From Methanoregula sp. (GTDB lineage: Archaea; Halobacteriota; Methanomicrobia; Methanomicrobiales; Methanospirillaceae): DNA of 34,817 bases. Position numbers and translations under genes: made by a program. The notes below the pieces were generated by a model. It was not told where the DNA came from. It searched no databases and saw only the letters and a program-made list of their open reading frames with translations. Numbering within the stretch: the stretch's first letter is position 1; every line of letters starts with the position of its first letter. Location: positions 1-34,817 of the forward strand of contig JAJRCF010000028.1 in the NCBI GenBank assembly GCA_028679075.1. Direction: 5' to 3'. Positions 7,972 to 16,026 of the stretch are shown in pieces.

Positions 7972-7991
7972 ACCATCCTCCAGGGAATGGT
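7972..7991 (-). terminator. Possible hairpin after cmk
   Basis: On the minus strand ACCAT-T-CC / GG-ATGGT form a 7-bp stem with one bulged base and a 5-nt loop, 35 nt after the cmk stop. A short T-run (ATTTTTC) follows about 10 nt later. It could mark the end of the long ribosomal protein transcript. Weak evidence. Confidence 0.3.
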
Positions 7992-8025
7992 GATCATGAA
8001 AACAGGATATTTACCGGATGAACGT

Positions 8026-8571
8026 TCACGGGTTGTGCCGGTTTTGCTTCAGCCGGGCAATGGACGTATCGATGATTGCACCCAGCCCTTCAACATCCCA
8101 GTGTTCGGAGTTCAGGATGATATGATACCGGGAAAGATCGTTAATGTCAATAGTATAGTAGGAGCGGTAGCGGTCTGCTTCGCACTGCTCGCGCTCAAGC
8201 GTCAGGTTCTTTGCTGTCTCTTCATCCGCGACCTGGTCACGGAAGACGATACGCTTGATCCGGCAACCGATGGGTGCGTACAACCAGATCTTCAGATCTG
8301 CATTGTCCACCATCCAGCCGGACAGCCTGCCTTCCACAATGATGTCGTCTTTTTCCTGCGCGATCTCTTTCTGGCGGGCATCGATCATCTTGTCATAGGA
8401 GGGATCCTGCCGTGCGAGATCCCCGAACTGCGCAAGCTCCATATTGTGCTCTTTTGCCAGCTGGCGGAAGACCTCCCCCGCCGAGATCATGGTAAAACCG
8501 TGGCGCTCTGCAAGGTACCGTGAGAGTGAGGTTGTCCCGGTCCCGGGCAACCCGCTCACGGTGATCCGCAT
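8026..8571 (-). CDS. cmk: Cytidylate kinase
   Basis: Archaeal CMP/dCMP kinase, 181 residues, phosphorylating CMP with ATP for nucleotide supply. The P-loop is at the very N-terminus: MRITVSGLPGTGTTS (residues 7-15), followed by the YLAERHGF segment, the EGRLSGWM motif and the LID-type stretch REQCEADRYRSYY. The start at 8571 is set by the P-loop position and by the TGATG overlap with the DUF106 stop; an upstream frame to 8649 merely continues through the neighbour. It is the last gene of the rpl3-cmk cluster. In many euryarchaea truB and further genes follow; here they do not. Confidence 0.92.
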   Translation of the reverse strand: MRITVSGLPGTGTTSLSRYLAERHGFTMISAGEVFRQLAKEHNMELAQFGDLARQDPSYDKMIDARQKEIAQEKDDIIVEGRLSGWMVDNADLKIWLYAPIGCRIKRIVFRDQVADEETAKNLTLEREQCEADRYRSYYTIDINDLSRYHIILNSEHWDVEGLGAIIDTSIARLKQNRHNP

Positions 8572-9182
8572 CAGAGTCCCCCGATGTTGAGGGCCTTGCG
8601 GATTACCTGGCTTAGGGTAATAGAACAGATCATGTACCAGAAGATCCACGCGGGAATGATCCAGATGACAGGAGAGTTGAGATCGACCATGCCAAAGTAC
8701 GGCATCGTGATGGTCGCGGTTGTCTGGGCAAGCCGGTACAGGAGCCAGAAGAAGATCGGGACGGAGAGGACGAGGATATAGGTCATGGGCTTGAACTGCT
8801 GCTGGGACATTTCAAGCTGTTCCTTCATCACCCGGTCTTTCTTGGCATCCAGTTTCTTGATCTTCTTCTCGTCCTGGGAGAGAGTGGCCTCGCGGTACTC
8901 TGCCTGGAACTCCTTCATCCGTTCCTGCGAAGTGGCCATCTTGTCGTAATCGATCGTGTATTTCTGCACGATCGAGGAGTACAGGCCGGTCAGCGCGGAA
9001 AGGATAACAATCAGGATATAAAACGGGATACCGAACGTCGTGAGCAACGGTGCGAAGACCGCATCGATCGCCCGGCCGACACCGGTCCGCAGCCAGTCAA
9101 CGGTATACGCCCACATCATGAGGAACATGAAGCCGAACGTAAACCAGAGGCTGTAGTCATCCCAGATCTTTTTAAAATTCAT
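8571..9182 (-). CDS. DUF106 membrane protein, Oxa1/EMC3-like insertase family
   Basis: Membrane protein of 203 residues with four predicted helices: about 12-30, 50-70, 130-150 and 165-190. A charged coiled coil of about 50 residues (Lys/Glu/Asp/Met rich) sits between helices 2 and 3. This layout is characteristic of archaeal DUF106 proteins, which are related to YidC/Oxa1/Get1/EMC3/TMCO1 membrane insertases (established for the family). It would help insert proteins into the membrane next to SecY, whose gene lies two genes upstream. The ATG at 9182 has GGTGA 5 nt upstream and lies 4 nt after the adkA stop; the stop overlaps cmk by 1 nt. Confidence 0.88.
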   Translation of the reverse strand: MNFKKIWDDYSLWFTFGFMFLMMWAYTVDWLRTGVGRAIDAVFAPLLTTFGIPFYILIVILSALTGLYSSIVQKYTIDYDKMATSQERMKEFQAEYREATLSQDEKKIKKLDAKKDRVMKEQLEMSQQQFKPMTYILVLSVPIFFWLLYRLAQTTATITMPYFGMVDLNSPVIWIIPAWIFWYMICSITLSQVIRKALNIGGL

Positions 9183-9186
9183 GGGT

Positions 9187-9759
9187 TCACCGGAGGACTT
9201 CCGCAAGCTCGGCTGCCGAACGGTCGAGCAGGAAATCTGCATTTGTGATCATTTTTATTGTGCAGCCGGTGATCATCGCATATGCTGCGGCGATCGACCG
9301 GTTGAACTGCTGGTGCTCCGCGATCGAGCGGGCTCCTTCCTTGTCCCGTGACCGCGTCTCATCAGTGAGGCGCCGCATGAGGATCTGGTCATCATCAGTT
9401 TCGACAAGCACAATGATATCCGGCATGATTTCGCGGAGCACCCATTCGGGAAGTCCCGCGAGATAGCCTTTGGGAGTCTTTACTGAGGCGTGTGTATCGA
9501 TCAGGACATTTCCCGGGATCTTGGCAATGGCCTGTGCGGCCCGCTGCTGCAACCGCTTCTGGACTGCACGGTCCAGCGTGCGCATCTGGTCCCGGTCCTT
9601 GACGATATTATCCGCTTTTGCAACCTCGAACATGAAGGTGCCGAAATTGATTGACTGGTATTCGACACCCTGCTCCCTGAGGTTCTTCAGTGCTTCATTG
9701 ACAACCGTTGTCTTGCCGACACCGGGAACACCGGTGATGATGACCTTCTTTCCTTCCAT
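9187..9759 (-). CDS. adkA: Archaeal adenylate kinase
   Basis: AdkA-type adenylate kinase, 190 residues, interconverting ATP + AMP and 2 ADP. The P-loop GVPGVGKTT is at residues 10-18. The archaeal AdkA segments INFGTFMFEVAK, NVLIDTHASVKTPKGYLAGLP and a C-terminal NADF stretch are present; the family is trimeric and distinct from bacterial Adk. The ATG at 9759 follows an AGGAAAGGGA stretch. It lies 21 nt after secY, the standard archaeal order secY-adkA-DUF106-cmk, so nucleotide kinase supply is tied to ribosome and translocon production. Confidence 0.95.
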   Translation of the reverse strand: MEGKKVIITGVPGVGKTTVVNEALKNLREQGVEYQSINFGTFMFEVAKADNIVKDRDQMRTLDRAVQKRLQQRAAQAIAKIPGNVLIDTHASVKTPKGYLAGLPEWVLREIMPDIIVLVETDDDQILMRRLTDETRSRDKEGARSIAEHQQFNRSIAAAYAMITGCTIKMITNADFLLDRSAAELAEVLR

Positions 9760-9780
9760 CCTTGTCCCTTTCCTACAAAA

Positions 9781-11214
9781 TCACTCTTTTCCAAAGAATG
9801 TCCGCATGAACGGGTACATCTCCATGATCTGCTGGCTCGCGATCTCTTCGTAGAGCCGGTAGGTGATACTCACCGTCAAGAGCAGACCGGTCCCGCTCAC
9901 CGATCCGATGACACCAAAGAGGTTTGCTATAACACTGAGCACACCAATGAAGACGCCACCGATGATGGTTACACGGGGGATATACCGGTCAAGGTACTTC
10001 TCAAGCACCTGCGGATTCCGGCGGTAGCCAGGGATGGACATACCGGACATCTGGATCTGGCGGGCAACATCCTTGCTGTCGAGCCCGGCGGTCTTGATCC
10101 AGAAGAGCGCGAAGATCGCACCTCCGACCACCATGAATGTGATATCTATCCCCATCCGTAATAGCACCTGCCATATCTCGTGCCCGAGATCGGTTGTCCA
10201 CCACATCCAGTCCGAAGGACCGTTGATGGGGGCAAGGTACCACATGAGACCGTTCTGGGGTGTCGATCCGCTGAACGTCCCGAAGATCGTAACCCCGACA
10301 TTGGAAAGGAACATGCCCAGCATCTGGATGTTTGCCTGGAGCACACGCACAAGGATCATCGGCAGGACACTGGCATAGATCAGTTTGACCGGGAAGCGCG
10401 CCCGTGCCCCGCGTATCTGGGCATGAGCTAGCGGGATCTCAATACGGGTGGATTCAACATAGACGATGATCAGGAAGATAGTGATAGTGGTGACGAATGC
10501 AAGGAGGTCAGTACCAAAGTACGCCATATAATTTCCACCGTCAAGACCGATGGCGACAAGACGGGGGAAGAAACCGACAGGATACTGGTCCTGGATGTTG
10601 GCCCAGCTGATGAACCCGTTGACGAGTGCCTGGGAAATACCGGCAATGATGAACAGTCCGACACCGGAACCGACACCCCATTTTGTCACTACTTCATCCA
10701 TGAAGAAGATGAGGACACCGCCGATACAGATCTGGATGAAGATCAGGAGGGATACTGCAAAGAGGTTGCCGCCGAAGAACTGGTTTGCGATGATCGTGTC
10801 GGGCTGCATGAACCCGCCGACAATGTTCGGGGCGGCTTCGACAACAATCATGACCATGATGAGCAGTTTCTGCAGGCCCATGTACATGACCTGCCCGCGC
10901 GTCTCGCTCGTGTCGATGCGCAGGATATCTGCACCTTTTAAGAGCTGGAGCACGATGGAGGCCGTGACGATTGGCCCGATACCGAGGTGTACGATCGAAC
11001 CAGTTGCTCCGGCAAGGAGTGCACGGTAGGCAGCGAGCATATCCGCGCTGTCGGGTGCAAGTCCAAACACCGGAATGTTCGTCAGGACAAAATACAGAAT
11101 TAAAATTCCCACGGTCCAGATCAGTTTATTCTTGAAGTGAACGTGGCCCTCCGGGCTCTTTACTGCGGGCATCGCAGCGAGCAGGGGTTCCATTCGATCC
11201 AGCAGGTCTCCCAT
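9781..11214 (-). CDS. secY: Preprotein translocase subunit SecY
   Basis: Channel subunit of the Sec translocon, 477 residues with ten membrane helices. The start MGDLLDRMEPLLAAMPAVKSP is a typical archaeal N-terminal amphipathic helix. The plug and TM2 region (PIVTASIVLQLLKGADIL) and the long cytoplasmic loop before the last helices (SIPGYRRNPQVLEKYLDRYIP) are conserved. A ribosome binding site GGTGA stands 4 nt before the ATG. Between rpl15 and secY is a hairpin with a T-run (see 11224-11250), so SecY level may be set separately from the ribosomal proteins. Full length. Confidence 0.97.
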   Translation of the reverse strand: MGDLLDRMEPLLAAMPAVKSPEGHVHFKNKLIWTVGILILYFVLTNIPVFGLAPDSADMLAAYRALLAGATGSIVHLGIGPIVTASIVLQLLKGADILRIDTSETRGQVMYMGLQKLLIMVMIVVEAAPNIVGGFMQPDTIIANQFFGGNLFAVSLLIFIQICIGGVLIFFMDEVVTKWGVGSGVGLFIIAGISQALVNGFISWANIQDQYPVGFFPRLVAIGLDGGNYMAYFGTDLLAFVTTITIFLIIVYVESTRIEIPLAHAQIRGARARFPVKLIYASVLPMILVRVLQANIQMLGMFLSNVGVTIFGTFSGSTPQNGLMWYLAPINGPSDWMWWTTDLGHEIWQVLLRMGIDITFMVVGGAIFALFWIKTAGLDSKDVARQIQMSGMSIPGYRRNPQVLEKYLDRYIPRVTIIGGVFIGVLSVIANLFGVIGSVSGTGLLLTVSITYRLYEEIASQQIMEMYPFMRTFFGKE

Positions 11215-11223
11215 TGTTTCACC

Positions 11224-11250
11224 AAAAAAATATGTTGTCTATCAGACAAC
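11224..11250 (-). terminator. Hairpin plus T7 between rpl15 and secY
   Basis: Read on the minus strand: GTTGTC-TGATA-GACAAC, then ATA and seven T. The rpl15 stop codon TGA lies in the loop. Stem of 6 bp, loop of 5 nt. It looks like a bacterial-style intrinsic terminator in the middle of an archaeal operon. The T-run alone could cause partial termination, while ribosomes reaching the rpl15 stop would cover the hairpin. The ribosome binding site of secY begins just after the T-run. Confidence 0.55.
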
Positions 11251-11670
11251 CTGGGCCTTTCCGCCCATTTTCTCGATCTTTGCCTTTGCGATCTCTGAGA
11301 AGGCCTGTGCGGAGATATTGATCTTCCGGGTGATCTTACCGGTTCCGAGAACCTTCTCGATTCCCATATCGGCAGTATCGATCACAATCGCATCCCCGTC
11401 CTTCTTGGCAATACCCTGCGCAAGGAGCGAGGGCACGATCTGGTCCAGTGTACCGATATCGATGGTCGTCACGTCTGTCCGGGTCTGGTTACAGAACCCG
11501 TCCTTACCGAATACCGGTCCACCCATTTCCTTGTACCACTTGACAAAGTGGTGGGCGTTGATGCCGGCACGTCCCCGGCCGCCACGGTTTCCTGCACCGC
11601 GCCGGTTCTTGTGGGTGTCTCCGCCGCATGTCCTCGAGCCGCGGTATTTTGAACGCTTGTTGGTTGGCAT
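11242..11670 (-). CDS. rpl15: Large ribosomal subunit protein uL15
   Basis: 50S protein uL15, 142 residues, with the basic glycine-rich N-terminal arm that threads into 23S rRNA: MPTNKRSKYRGSRTCGGDTHKNRRGAGNRGGRGRAG. The C-terminal globular part follows (KITRKINISAQAFSEIAKAKIEK). The start is ATG 11670; a GTG at 11679 lies within the ribosome binding site GGTGA and overlaps the rpl30 stop, so it is rejected. It is the last ribosomal protein gene of the cluster before secY. Confidence 0.95.
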   Translation of the reverse strand: MPTNKRSKYRGSRTCGGDTHKNRRGAGNRGGRGRAGINAHHFVKWYKEMGGPVFGKDGFCNQTRTDVTTIDIGTLDQIVPSLLAQGIAKKDGDAIVIDTADMGIEKVLGTGKITRKINISAQAFSEIAKAKIEKMGGKAQVV

Positions 11671-11675
11671 CCTCT

Positions 11676-12137
11676 TCACCTCATCCTGTAGAGGAGAGTA
11701 TTGATCTCCTGACCATAATAGCCAAGCGCTCCACCCTGGGGGAAGGTCCGCTTGGTGGTCTTGTATCCCTTGCGCGGGGGGTGCAGGCGGAGCACGGGCT
11801 TGAGGCCCGGCATGTCGCGCAGCTTTGTCTCTCCGCTTGCAAGTGCCTTTGCAAAGTCTGCAACGCTGCTATAGCTCGAGTTGGACTTGATATACTCGTC
11901 CGTGAGCGGCGCATCGCCGATAACCCTGCCGCGGGTCTGCAGGAGGGTCTCAACGGTTGCTGCATCCACTTCACCGAATGCCACGTAGTCCTTGACTTTC
12001 CGGATCATACCGAGGTTCTCGGGTGTATCCGCAATGAGCACACAGTGGTTGATGTGGTGCAGGCGCAGCATCTTCAAGGTGTCCTTGATGTCCTGGCGGG
12101 TTTTCACAACGCCGCGGACCTGAACGACCGCGTACAT
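11676..12137 (-). CDS. rpl30: Large ribosomal subunit protein uL30
   Basis: 50S protein uL30 in its long archaeal form, 153 residues (bacterial L30 has about 60). The N-terminal core YAVVQVRGVVKTRQDIKDTLKMLRLHHINHCVLI is the conserved uL30 fold. The C-terminal extension ends in the phrase RLHPPRKGYKTTKRTFPQGGALGYYG, characteristic of archaeal and eukaryotic L30/L7 proteins. The ATG follows the rps5 stop directly (TAAATG), so the two are translationally coupled. Confidence 0.96.
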   Translation of the reverse strand: MYAVVQVRGVVKTRQDIKDTLKMLRLHHINHCVLIADTPENLGMIRKVKDYVAFGEVDAATVETLLQTRGRVIGDAPLTDEYIKSNSSYSSVADFAKALASGETKLRDMPGLKPVLRLHPPRKGYKTTKRTFPQGGALGYYGQEINTLLYRMR

Positions 12138-12755
12138 TTACTGTGACCCCCCGGTCCGGATCATGTTGGTCGCCTTGAGTGCGTTGAAGGTTGCCTTGGC
12201 AAAGTTGATGGTCGTGCGGGTCTGTCCGCGCGCGAACGTCCAGGCATCCTTGATGCCGGCAAGTTCGAGCACTTTCCTGCTGATGTCACCGGTAACAAGT
12301 CCCGTGCCCTGTGGTGCGGGCTTGAGGGTGACCTTGACGCTGCCGGCAATGCCGGTAACCTGCATCGGGATCGAGTGCGTGGCAGCACAGCCGCATTCCC
12401 AGCTGCCGCAGCCACGGCGGACCTTGACGAGGTTCATCTTTGCTTTGACGATTGCTTTCTTGATTGCGTCGCCGACCTGTACGTCCTTGCCCTGGGCGAA
12501 GCCGATGTACCCGTTGCGGTTGCCAACGATGACAACGGCACGGAACTGGACACGGCGGCCCGAGTCGGTCATGCGCTGCATCATGGCGATATCGAGGACT
12601 TCATCCTCAAGATCGGGGAGGAACGCATCGACGATCTGGGGTTCCTTGATCGGCCTGCCGCTCTCGAGGACCTGATCAATGCTCTTGATCTCCCCCGCAG
12701 CGACGAGCTTGCCAAGACCGGTGACCGGCTGCCATTCTTCTCGTTCGTATGCCAT
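12138..12755 (-). CDS. rps5: Small ribosomal subunit protein uS5
   Basis: 30S protein uS5, 205 residues, at the mRNA entry side and important for decoding accuracy. The double-stranded-RNA-like domain with [21 protein letters not shown] and the second domain with [27 protein letters not shown] are intact. The archaeal sequence carries an extra motif with cysteines, GCGSWECGC. The ATG at 12755 has the strong site AAGGAGATGG upstream and is separated by 1 nt from the rpl18 stop. Confidence 0.97.
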   Translation of the reverse strand: MAYEREEWQPVTGLGKLVAAGEIKSIDQVLESGRPIKEPQIVDAFLPDLEDEVLDIAMMQRMTDSGRRVQFRAVVIVGNRNGYIGFAQGKDVQVGDAIKKAIVKAKMNLVKVRRGCGSWECGCAATHSIPMQVTGIAGSVKVTLKPAPQGTGLVTGDISRKVLELAGIKDAWTFARGQTRTTINFAKATFNALKATNMIRTGGSQ

Positions 12756-12756
12756 G

Positions 12757-13281
12757 TTACGCCATCTCCTTCTTTATGGCTGCTGCCACCTGTTCGACGT
12801 TATTGACGATATCGCCGGCATTCTTGTTGTATGCTGCGATGTGAGCGCCCTTGAGGCGTTCTTCGGACGGGAGGATCTCCTCTCCGTAAGGGATGTCGAG
12901 TCCGCCATCGACAGCACCCTTGAGTGCTGCAAATACGCGGGCCCCCGGTGTTGCACGGTTGAGCCCGATATCGAGGACCGCACTGTCCTGCCCGGCTTTC
13001 TTTGCCTTGACAGCAAAGAGCATGCCCGTAAGGTATGCTGCCGGGGTGTTGGCGGTTGATCCCTTGAATCCGTATTTCTCGAGCTCTTTTGAGTTAGCCG
13101 CTACGAGGGTACGGTCGCCGTCCATCTCAGCCGTAACGAGCTGCACGATGATGTGCCGGTTTGTCTTCCTGACGACCATCCTGGGTACGTCCGCAACGAC
13201 AAGCCTCGTCCGCTGGTAGTAATCGGTTTTGCCTTCTCTCCGTCTCCGGAAGGGAACAAAATACCGTGATCCTGTTGCCAT
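12757..13281 (-). CDS. rpl18: Large ribosomal subunit protein uL18
   Basis: 50S protein uL18, 174 residues, binding 5S rRNA together with uL5. It begins with the archaeal N-terminus [28 protein letters not shown], and the central [24 protein letters not shown] and C-terminal [19 protein letters not shown] segments are conserved. The site GGAGGATGA overlaps the end of rpl19e, and only 1 nt separates the genes. No anomaly. Confidence 0.97.
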   Translation of the reverse strand: MATGSRYFVPFRRRREGKTDYYQRTRLVVADVPRMVVRKTNRHIIVQLVTAEMDGDRTLVAANSKELEKYGFKGSTANTPAAYLTGMLFAVKAKKAGQDSAVLDIGLNRATPGARVFAALKGAVDGGLDIPYGEEILPSEERLKGAHIAAYNKNAGDIVNNVEQVAAAIKKEMA

Positions 13282-13282
13282 G

Positions 13283-13735
13283 TTACTTCATCCTCCCAAG
13301 GAGGATCTCCATCTGCACCTTCATGTGCGCGACGCTCCTGAACTGGCCGCCTGCCGCCTTCCGGTAGAGGATGCGGTACATGTGCGGGTCAATTGTTTTG
13401 GCCTCGCGGAGTTCAACGAGCACTTTCCTGATTGCACGGATCTTCTGGACCCATGCGGTCTTGCTCGGGTTGCGGGCACCTGCCGCACCCTTTCTCTTGC
13501 CGGCGCCTTTCCGGTGCCCGTAGGACCGCTGTGCGATCCGTGCCCGGGCCCGGCCGCGGCTGACACCCTTCTTCTGGCGTGCCTTGATGACACCCTCGGT
13601 GACAAGTCCCCTGAGATCCTCACGCGAGATCGCGTTCTCGATATCCGAGATGCGGGACGGATCGAACCAGACACGGTTGATGCCGCATTTCAGGATTGCT
13701 GCTGCAATGCGCTTCTGGCTGGCGACGTCACTCAT
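13283..13735 (-). CDS. rpl19e: Large ribosomal subunit protein eL19
   Basis: Archaeal/eukaryotic-type 50S protein eL19, 150 residues. The N-terminal domain [21 protein letters not shown] and the basic linker [27 protein letters not shown] are diagnostic; the C-terminal helix runs along the ribosome surface. Its start overlaps the last 8 nt of rpl32e (shared ATGAG region), with GGGGTGA as ribosome binding site inside that gene. This gene is absent from bacteria, so it also marks the domain Archaea. Confidence 0.97.
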   Translation of the reverse strand: MSDVASQKRIAAAILKCGINRVWFDPSRISDIENAISREDLRGLVTEGVIKARQKKGVSRGRARARIAQRSYGHRKGAGKRKGAAGARNPSKTAWVQKIRAIRKVLVELREAKTIDPHMYRILYRKAAGGQFRSVAHMKVQMEILLGRMK

Positions 13736-14417
13736 TCTTCTTCACCCCGGACTTCGTGGACTTTTTTGCTGCAGGTTTTGCCTCGGCTGTCTTTTCAGTC
13801 TTGGGTTTTGCTACGGCTTTCCTGGCTGGTGCCTTCTTCTCTTCAGCATCTGCCTTGGGTTTGGCGGCCGGCTTCTTTGCCGGTGCCTTCTTCTCTTCAG
13901 TCTTGGGTGCCGGTTTTGCCTTTGCGGCTTCCTTCTTTGCAGGTGCCGGTGCCTTGGACTTCGAGGGCTTCTTCTCTTCCTTCTTCTGTTTTCCCTCGTC
14001 TTTGGCTTCAGGCTTTGCCGGTGCCTTCTTTGCCTTGGGTTTTACCGTGCGGGCGTTGAGCACCTTGAGACCTGCTGCGATTGCTGCATCCTGGAGTGCA
14101 ACACGCTTGCGGTCACCGACAGTTGCGGAAATCCTGACTGCATGGGTCTTGGGGTCGAGGCCCTCAAGTTCCTTAATTGAGGATATGAGTGCCTCGAAAA
14201 AGCCACTCGGGTGCATACCGCGGACGGCAATGGGGCTGCCGAATCCCGGCTTGGGGAGTGCTCCCTTTGCCTTCTTCTGCTCCCTCTGCTTGTTGTGCTG
14301 GCCGCGGGGTTTTCTCCATGAGTCGGAGAGCTGGCGTTTCTTGCCATATCCGTCACGCTTGAAGCTTGCGCCCTTGTCAACGCGTACCCGGATTAACCGT
14401 TTTACTTCTGTTGCCAT
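13728..14417 (-). CDS. rpl32e: Large ribosomal subunit protein eL32 with Lys/Ala/Pro-rich C-terminal extension
   Basis: The first about 125 residues are a standard archaeal eL32 (KRDGYGKKRQLSDSWRKPRG, GFGSPIAVRGMHPSG, ISATVGDRKRVALQDAA). Residues 126-229 form a low-complexity tail of Lys, Ala, Pro and Glu (KAPAKPEAK, KEAAKAKPAPK, KKAPAKKPAAKPK), resembling histone H1 tails. Archaeal eL32 proteins usually stop near 130-150 residues, so the tail nearly doubles the protein. The frame is intact, and the tail's last codons contain the rpl19e start. The tail probably reaches away from the ribosome or binds rRNA; this is inference. Confidence 0.93.
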   Translation of the reverse strand: MATEVKRLIRVRVDKGASFKRDGYGKKRQLSDSWRKPRGQHNKQREQKKAKGALPKPGFGSPIAVRGMHPSGFFEALISSIKELEGLDPKTHAVRISATVGDRKRVALQDAAIAAGLKVLNARTVKPKAKKAPAKPEAKDEGKQKKEEKKPSKSKAPAPAKKEAAKAKPAPKTEEKKAPAKKPAAKPKADAEEKKAPARKAVAKPKTEKTAEAKPAAKKSTKSGVKKNE

Positions 14418-14422
14418 TGACT

Positions 14423-14947
14423 TCAGCCCCTCTGGACCATGTAGATGCCATCCTGGAATACACGCGGGTCGCGGTTCCGGATATGACAGGCGTGCTCGAT
14501 ATTTGCTGCCGAGTTGCCGACCAGTTCGCGGTCGATGCCGGTGAGAACGACTTCATCATTTGCGACTTTTGCCGTTACACCGGTCTCGATCCGTGCCGAC
14601 CGTGCCTTTTTCTCACCAAGGAAGTTGGCGATCTCAAGCCGGCTGCCCTGGAGTTTGAGCTGGATGGGGAAGTGGCTGTATACCACTTTCATGCGGTACT
14701 CGAAACCCTCGCTCACACCACGGCACATGTTCTTGGTGTGTGCTTCGAGGGTGCCGACCATCGCTATGATCTCTTTTCTCCGGGACTCGGTTGTGATAAT
14801 AACTTCCTTGCCGTCACAGGTAACCGTGACCTGCGGGAATCGCATGTTGCGGGAGAGCTGGCCTTTGGGACCGGTCACCTTGAGCTGCGAGCCGTCAAGC
14901 TGGGCTTTTACGCCGTCAGGGATTTTTACCTTTCGTACTGCTGACAT
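14423..14947 (-). CDS. rpl6: Large ribosomal subunit protein uL6
   Basis: 50S protein uL6, 174 residues, near the sarcin-ricin loop at the factor-binding site. Two repeated alpha/beta domains are visible: an N-terminal one with VKIPDGVKAQLDGSQLKVTGPKGQLSR and a C-terminal one with VYSHFPIQLKLQGSRLEIANFLGEK. Two adjacent ATG codons exist; the second (14947) lies 5 nt after AGGTG, while the first (14950) is only 2 nt away, so the second is preferred. The ribosome binding site immediately follows the rps8 stop. Confidence 0.96.
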   Translation of the reverse strand: MSAVRKVKIPDGVKAQLDGSQLKVTGPKGQLSRNMRFPQVTVTCDGKEVIITTESRRKEIIAMVGTLEAHTKNMCRGVSEGFEYRMKVVYSHFPIQLKLQGSRLEIANFLGEKKARSARIETGVTAKVANDEVVLTGIDRELVGNSAANIEHACHIRNRDPRVFQDGIYMVQRG

Positions 14948-14958
14948 CATCGCACCTC

Positions 14959-15351
14959 TCAGTACACGTACCCGAGCAGCTCGCCACCGATACCTTCTTT
15001 CCTCGCCTGTTCGTGGGACATTACGCCACGGGAGGTCGAAAGCATCAGGAGACCGAAGTTCTTCCCGGGGAGATACTGCTTCTCCCAGTATTCCATCTCA
15101 TCCAGCTGCACGGAGAACCGGGGGCTGATCGCGCCGCAGCGGTTGATCCTGCCGTTGAGGCTGACCTTGAGCTGTCCGCCCCTGCCATCCTCAATGAACT
15201 CGAAGCTGCCGATATACCCGGCATCCTGCATAATGCGGAGCATTGCGCCGAGGAGCTTGCTTGCGGGTTCGATAACGCATACGGACTTGCCGGTGTCACC
15301 TGCATTTTTCAGGGCACACATTCCGTCTGCTATGGTATTAGATCGTGTCAT
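14959..15351 (-). CDS. rps8: Small ribosomal subunit protein uS8
   Basis: 30S protein uS8, 130 residues, an early binder of the central domain of 16S rRNA. The sequence opens [32 protein letters not shown] in the archaeal manner. It ends with [29 protein letters not shown], where the [12 protein letters not shown] loop is the rRNA-binding signature. The ATG at 15351 lies 13 nt after the rps14 stop with GGAGTGA between them. Length and motifs are normal. Confidence 0.97.
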   Translation of the reverse strand: MTRSNTIADGMCALKNAGDTGKSVCVIEPASKLLGAMLRIMQDAGYIGSFEFIEDGRGGQLKVSLNGRINRCGAISPRFSVQLDEMEYWEKQYLPGKNFGLLMLSTSRGVMSHEQARKEGIGGELLGYVY

Positions 15352-15364
15352 TCTTGCTCACTCC

Positions 15365-15520
15365 TCAGCTCATCTTCTTGAAGCCCATCTTCTGGGCCCA
15401 TTCGCGGAAGCACTGCCTGCAGAACATGATATGGTATCTGCGTACGAGCCCCTGTTTGCGCCCGCACATCTTGCATTCGTTCGCACCGCGACCGTAGACT
15501 TTCTTCCTTTCTCCTGCCAT
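15365..15520 (-). CDS. rps14: Small ribosomal subunit protein uS14 (zinc-binding form)
   Basis: Short 51-residue uS14. It starts [20 protein letters not shown] and ends GFKKMS. Four cysteines in C16-x2-C19 and C34-x2-C37 bind one zinc, as in archaeal and some bacterial S14 proteins. Between the pairs is the conserved [13 protein letters not shown] stretch, which contacts 16S rRNA in the head. The ATG overlaps the rpl5 stop by one nucleotide (TAATG). The gene is easily missed because a longer unrelated frame covers the same bases. Confidence 0.96.
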   Translation of the reverse strand: MAGERKKVYGRGANECKMCGRKQGLVRRYHIMFCRQCFREWAQKMGFKKMS

Positions 15521-16026
15521 TAGCGCACCTCGACCTGGTACTTCTCTTTAAGGAACGCAATTGCATCGGTCTTGCTCACGCGCTGCTTTGCCGGGAGTTT
15601 CTTCTGCGCCATGCGGCGGCGTGTGATCCGGATACCTTTGCGTTCGAGCACAACGTTGACATCCATACCGTAGATACCGATCTGCGGGTCATAGGACATG
15701 CCGGGGAAGTCCGTGTGCTCCTCAATACCGAATGAGAAATTCCCGCTCTTGTCGAGCTGGCTCTCGAAGAGCGTTTTCTCAACGATCTTGAGGGCGGTCT
15801 CGAAGAAGTCACGGGCGGGTTTGCCGCGGAGGGTCACCTTGCAGCCGAGGGGTTGTCCCTTACGGATGGAGAATGCCGGTTGGGTCATCTTGGCGATGGT
15901 CCGGATCGAGGTCTGCTTCGTGATCGCCTTCATGATGTTCTCGGCTTTCACGAGCTTCTCGCCGGCTTCGCCAACACCCATGTGGACAACGACCTTGTCG
16001 ATGTAGATATCGCGCATCGAGGTCAC
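15520..16026 (-). CDS. rpl5: Large ribosomal subunit protein uL5
   Basis: 50S protein uL5, up to 168 residues, binding 5S rRNA in the central protuberance and touching the 30S head. Family sequence begins [28 protein letters not shown], and [26 protein letters not shown] is the conserved 5S-binding part. The GTG at 16026 (overlapping the rps4e stop as GTGA) gives a three-residue leader before the usual MR; the in-frame ATG at 16017 is a possible alternative. Ends in a TAATG overlap with rps14. Confidence 0.95.
   Translation of the reverse strand: MTSMRDIYIDKVVVHMGVGEAGEKLVKAENIMKAITKQTSIRTIAKMTQPAFSIRKGQPLGCKVTLRGKPARDFFETALKIVEKTLFESQLDKSGNFSFGIEEHTDFPGMSYDPQIGIYGMDVNVVLERKGIRITRRRMAQKKLPAKQRVSKTDAIAFLKEKYQVEVR

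Noticed and set aside
13229..14544. Long plus-strand frames opposite rpl19e/rpl32e with Leu/Phe/Ala-rich repeats
   Set aside because: They are antisense to the Lys/Ala/Pro-rich tail of eL32; the repeated hydrophobic look is a by-product of that low-complexity DNA.
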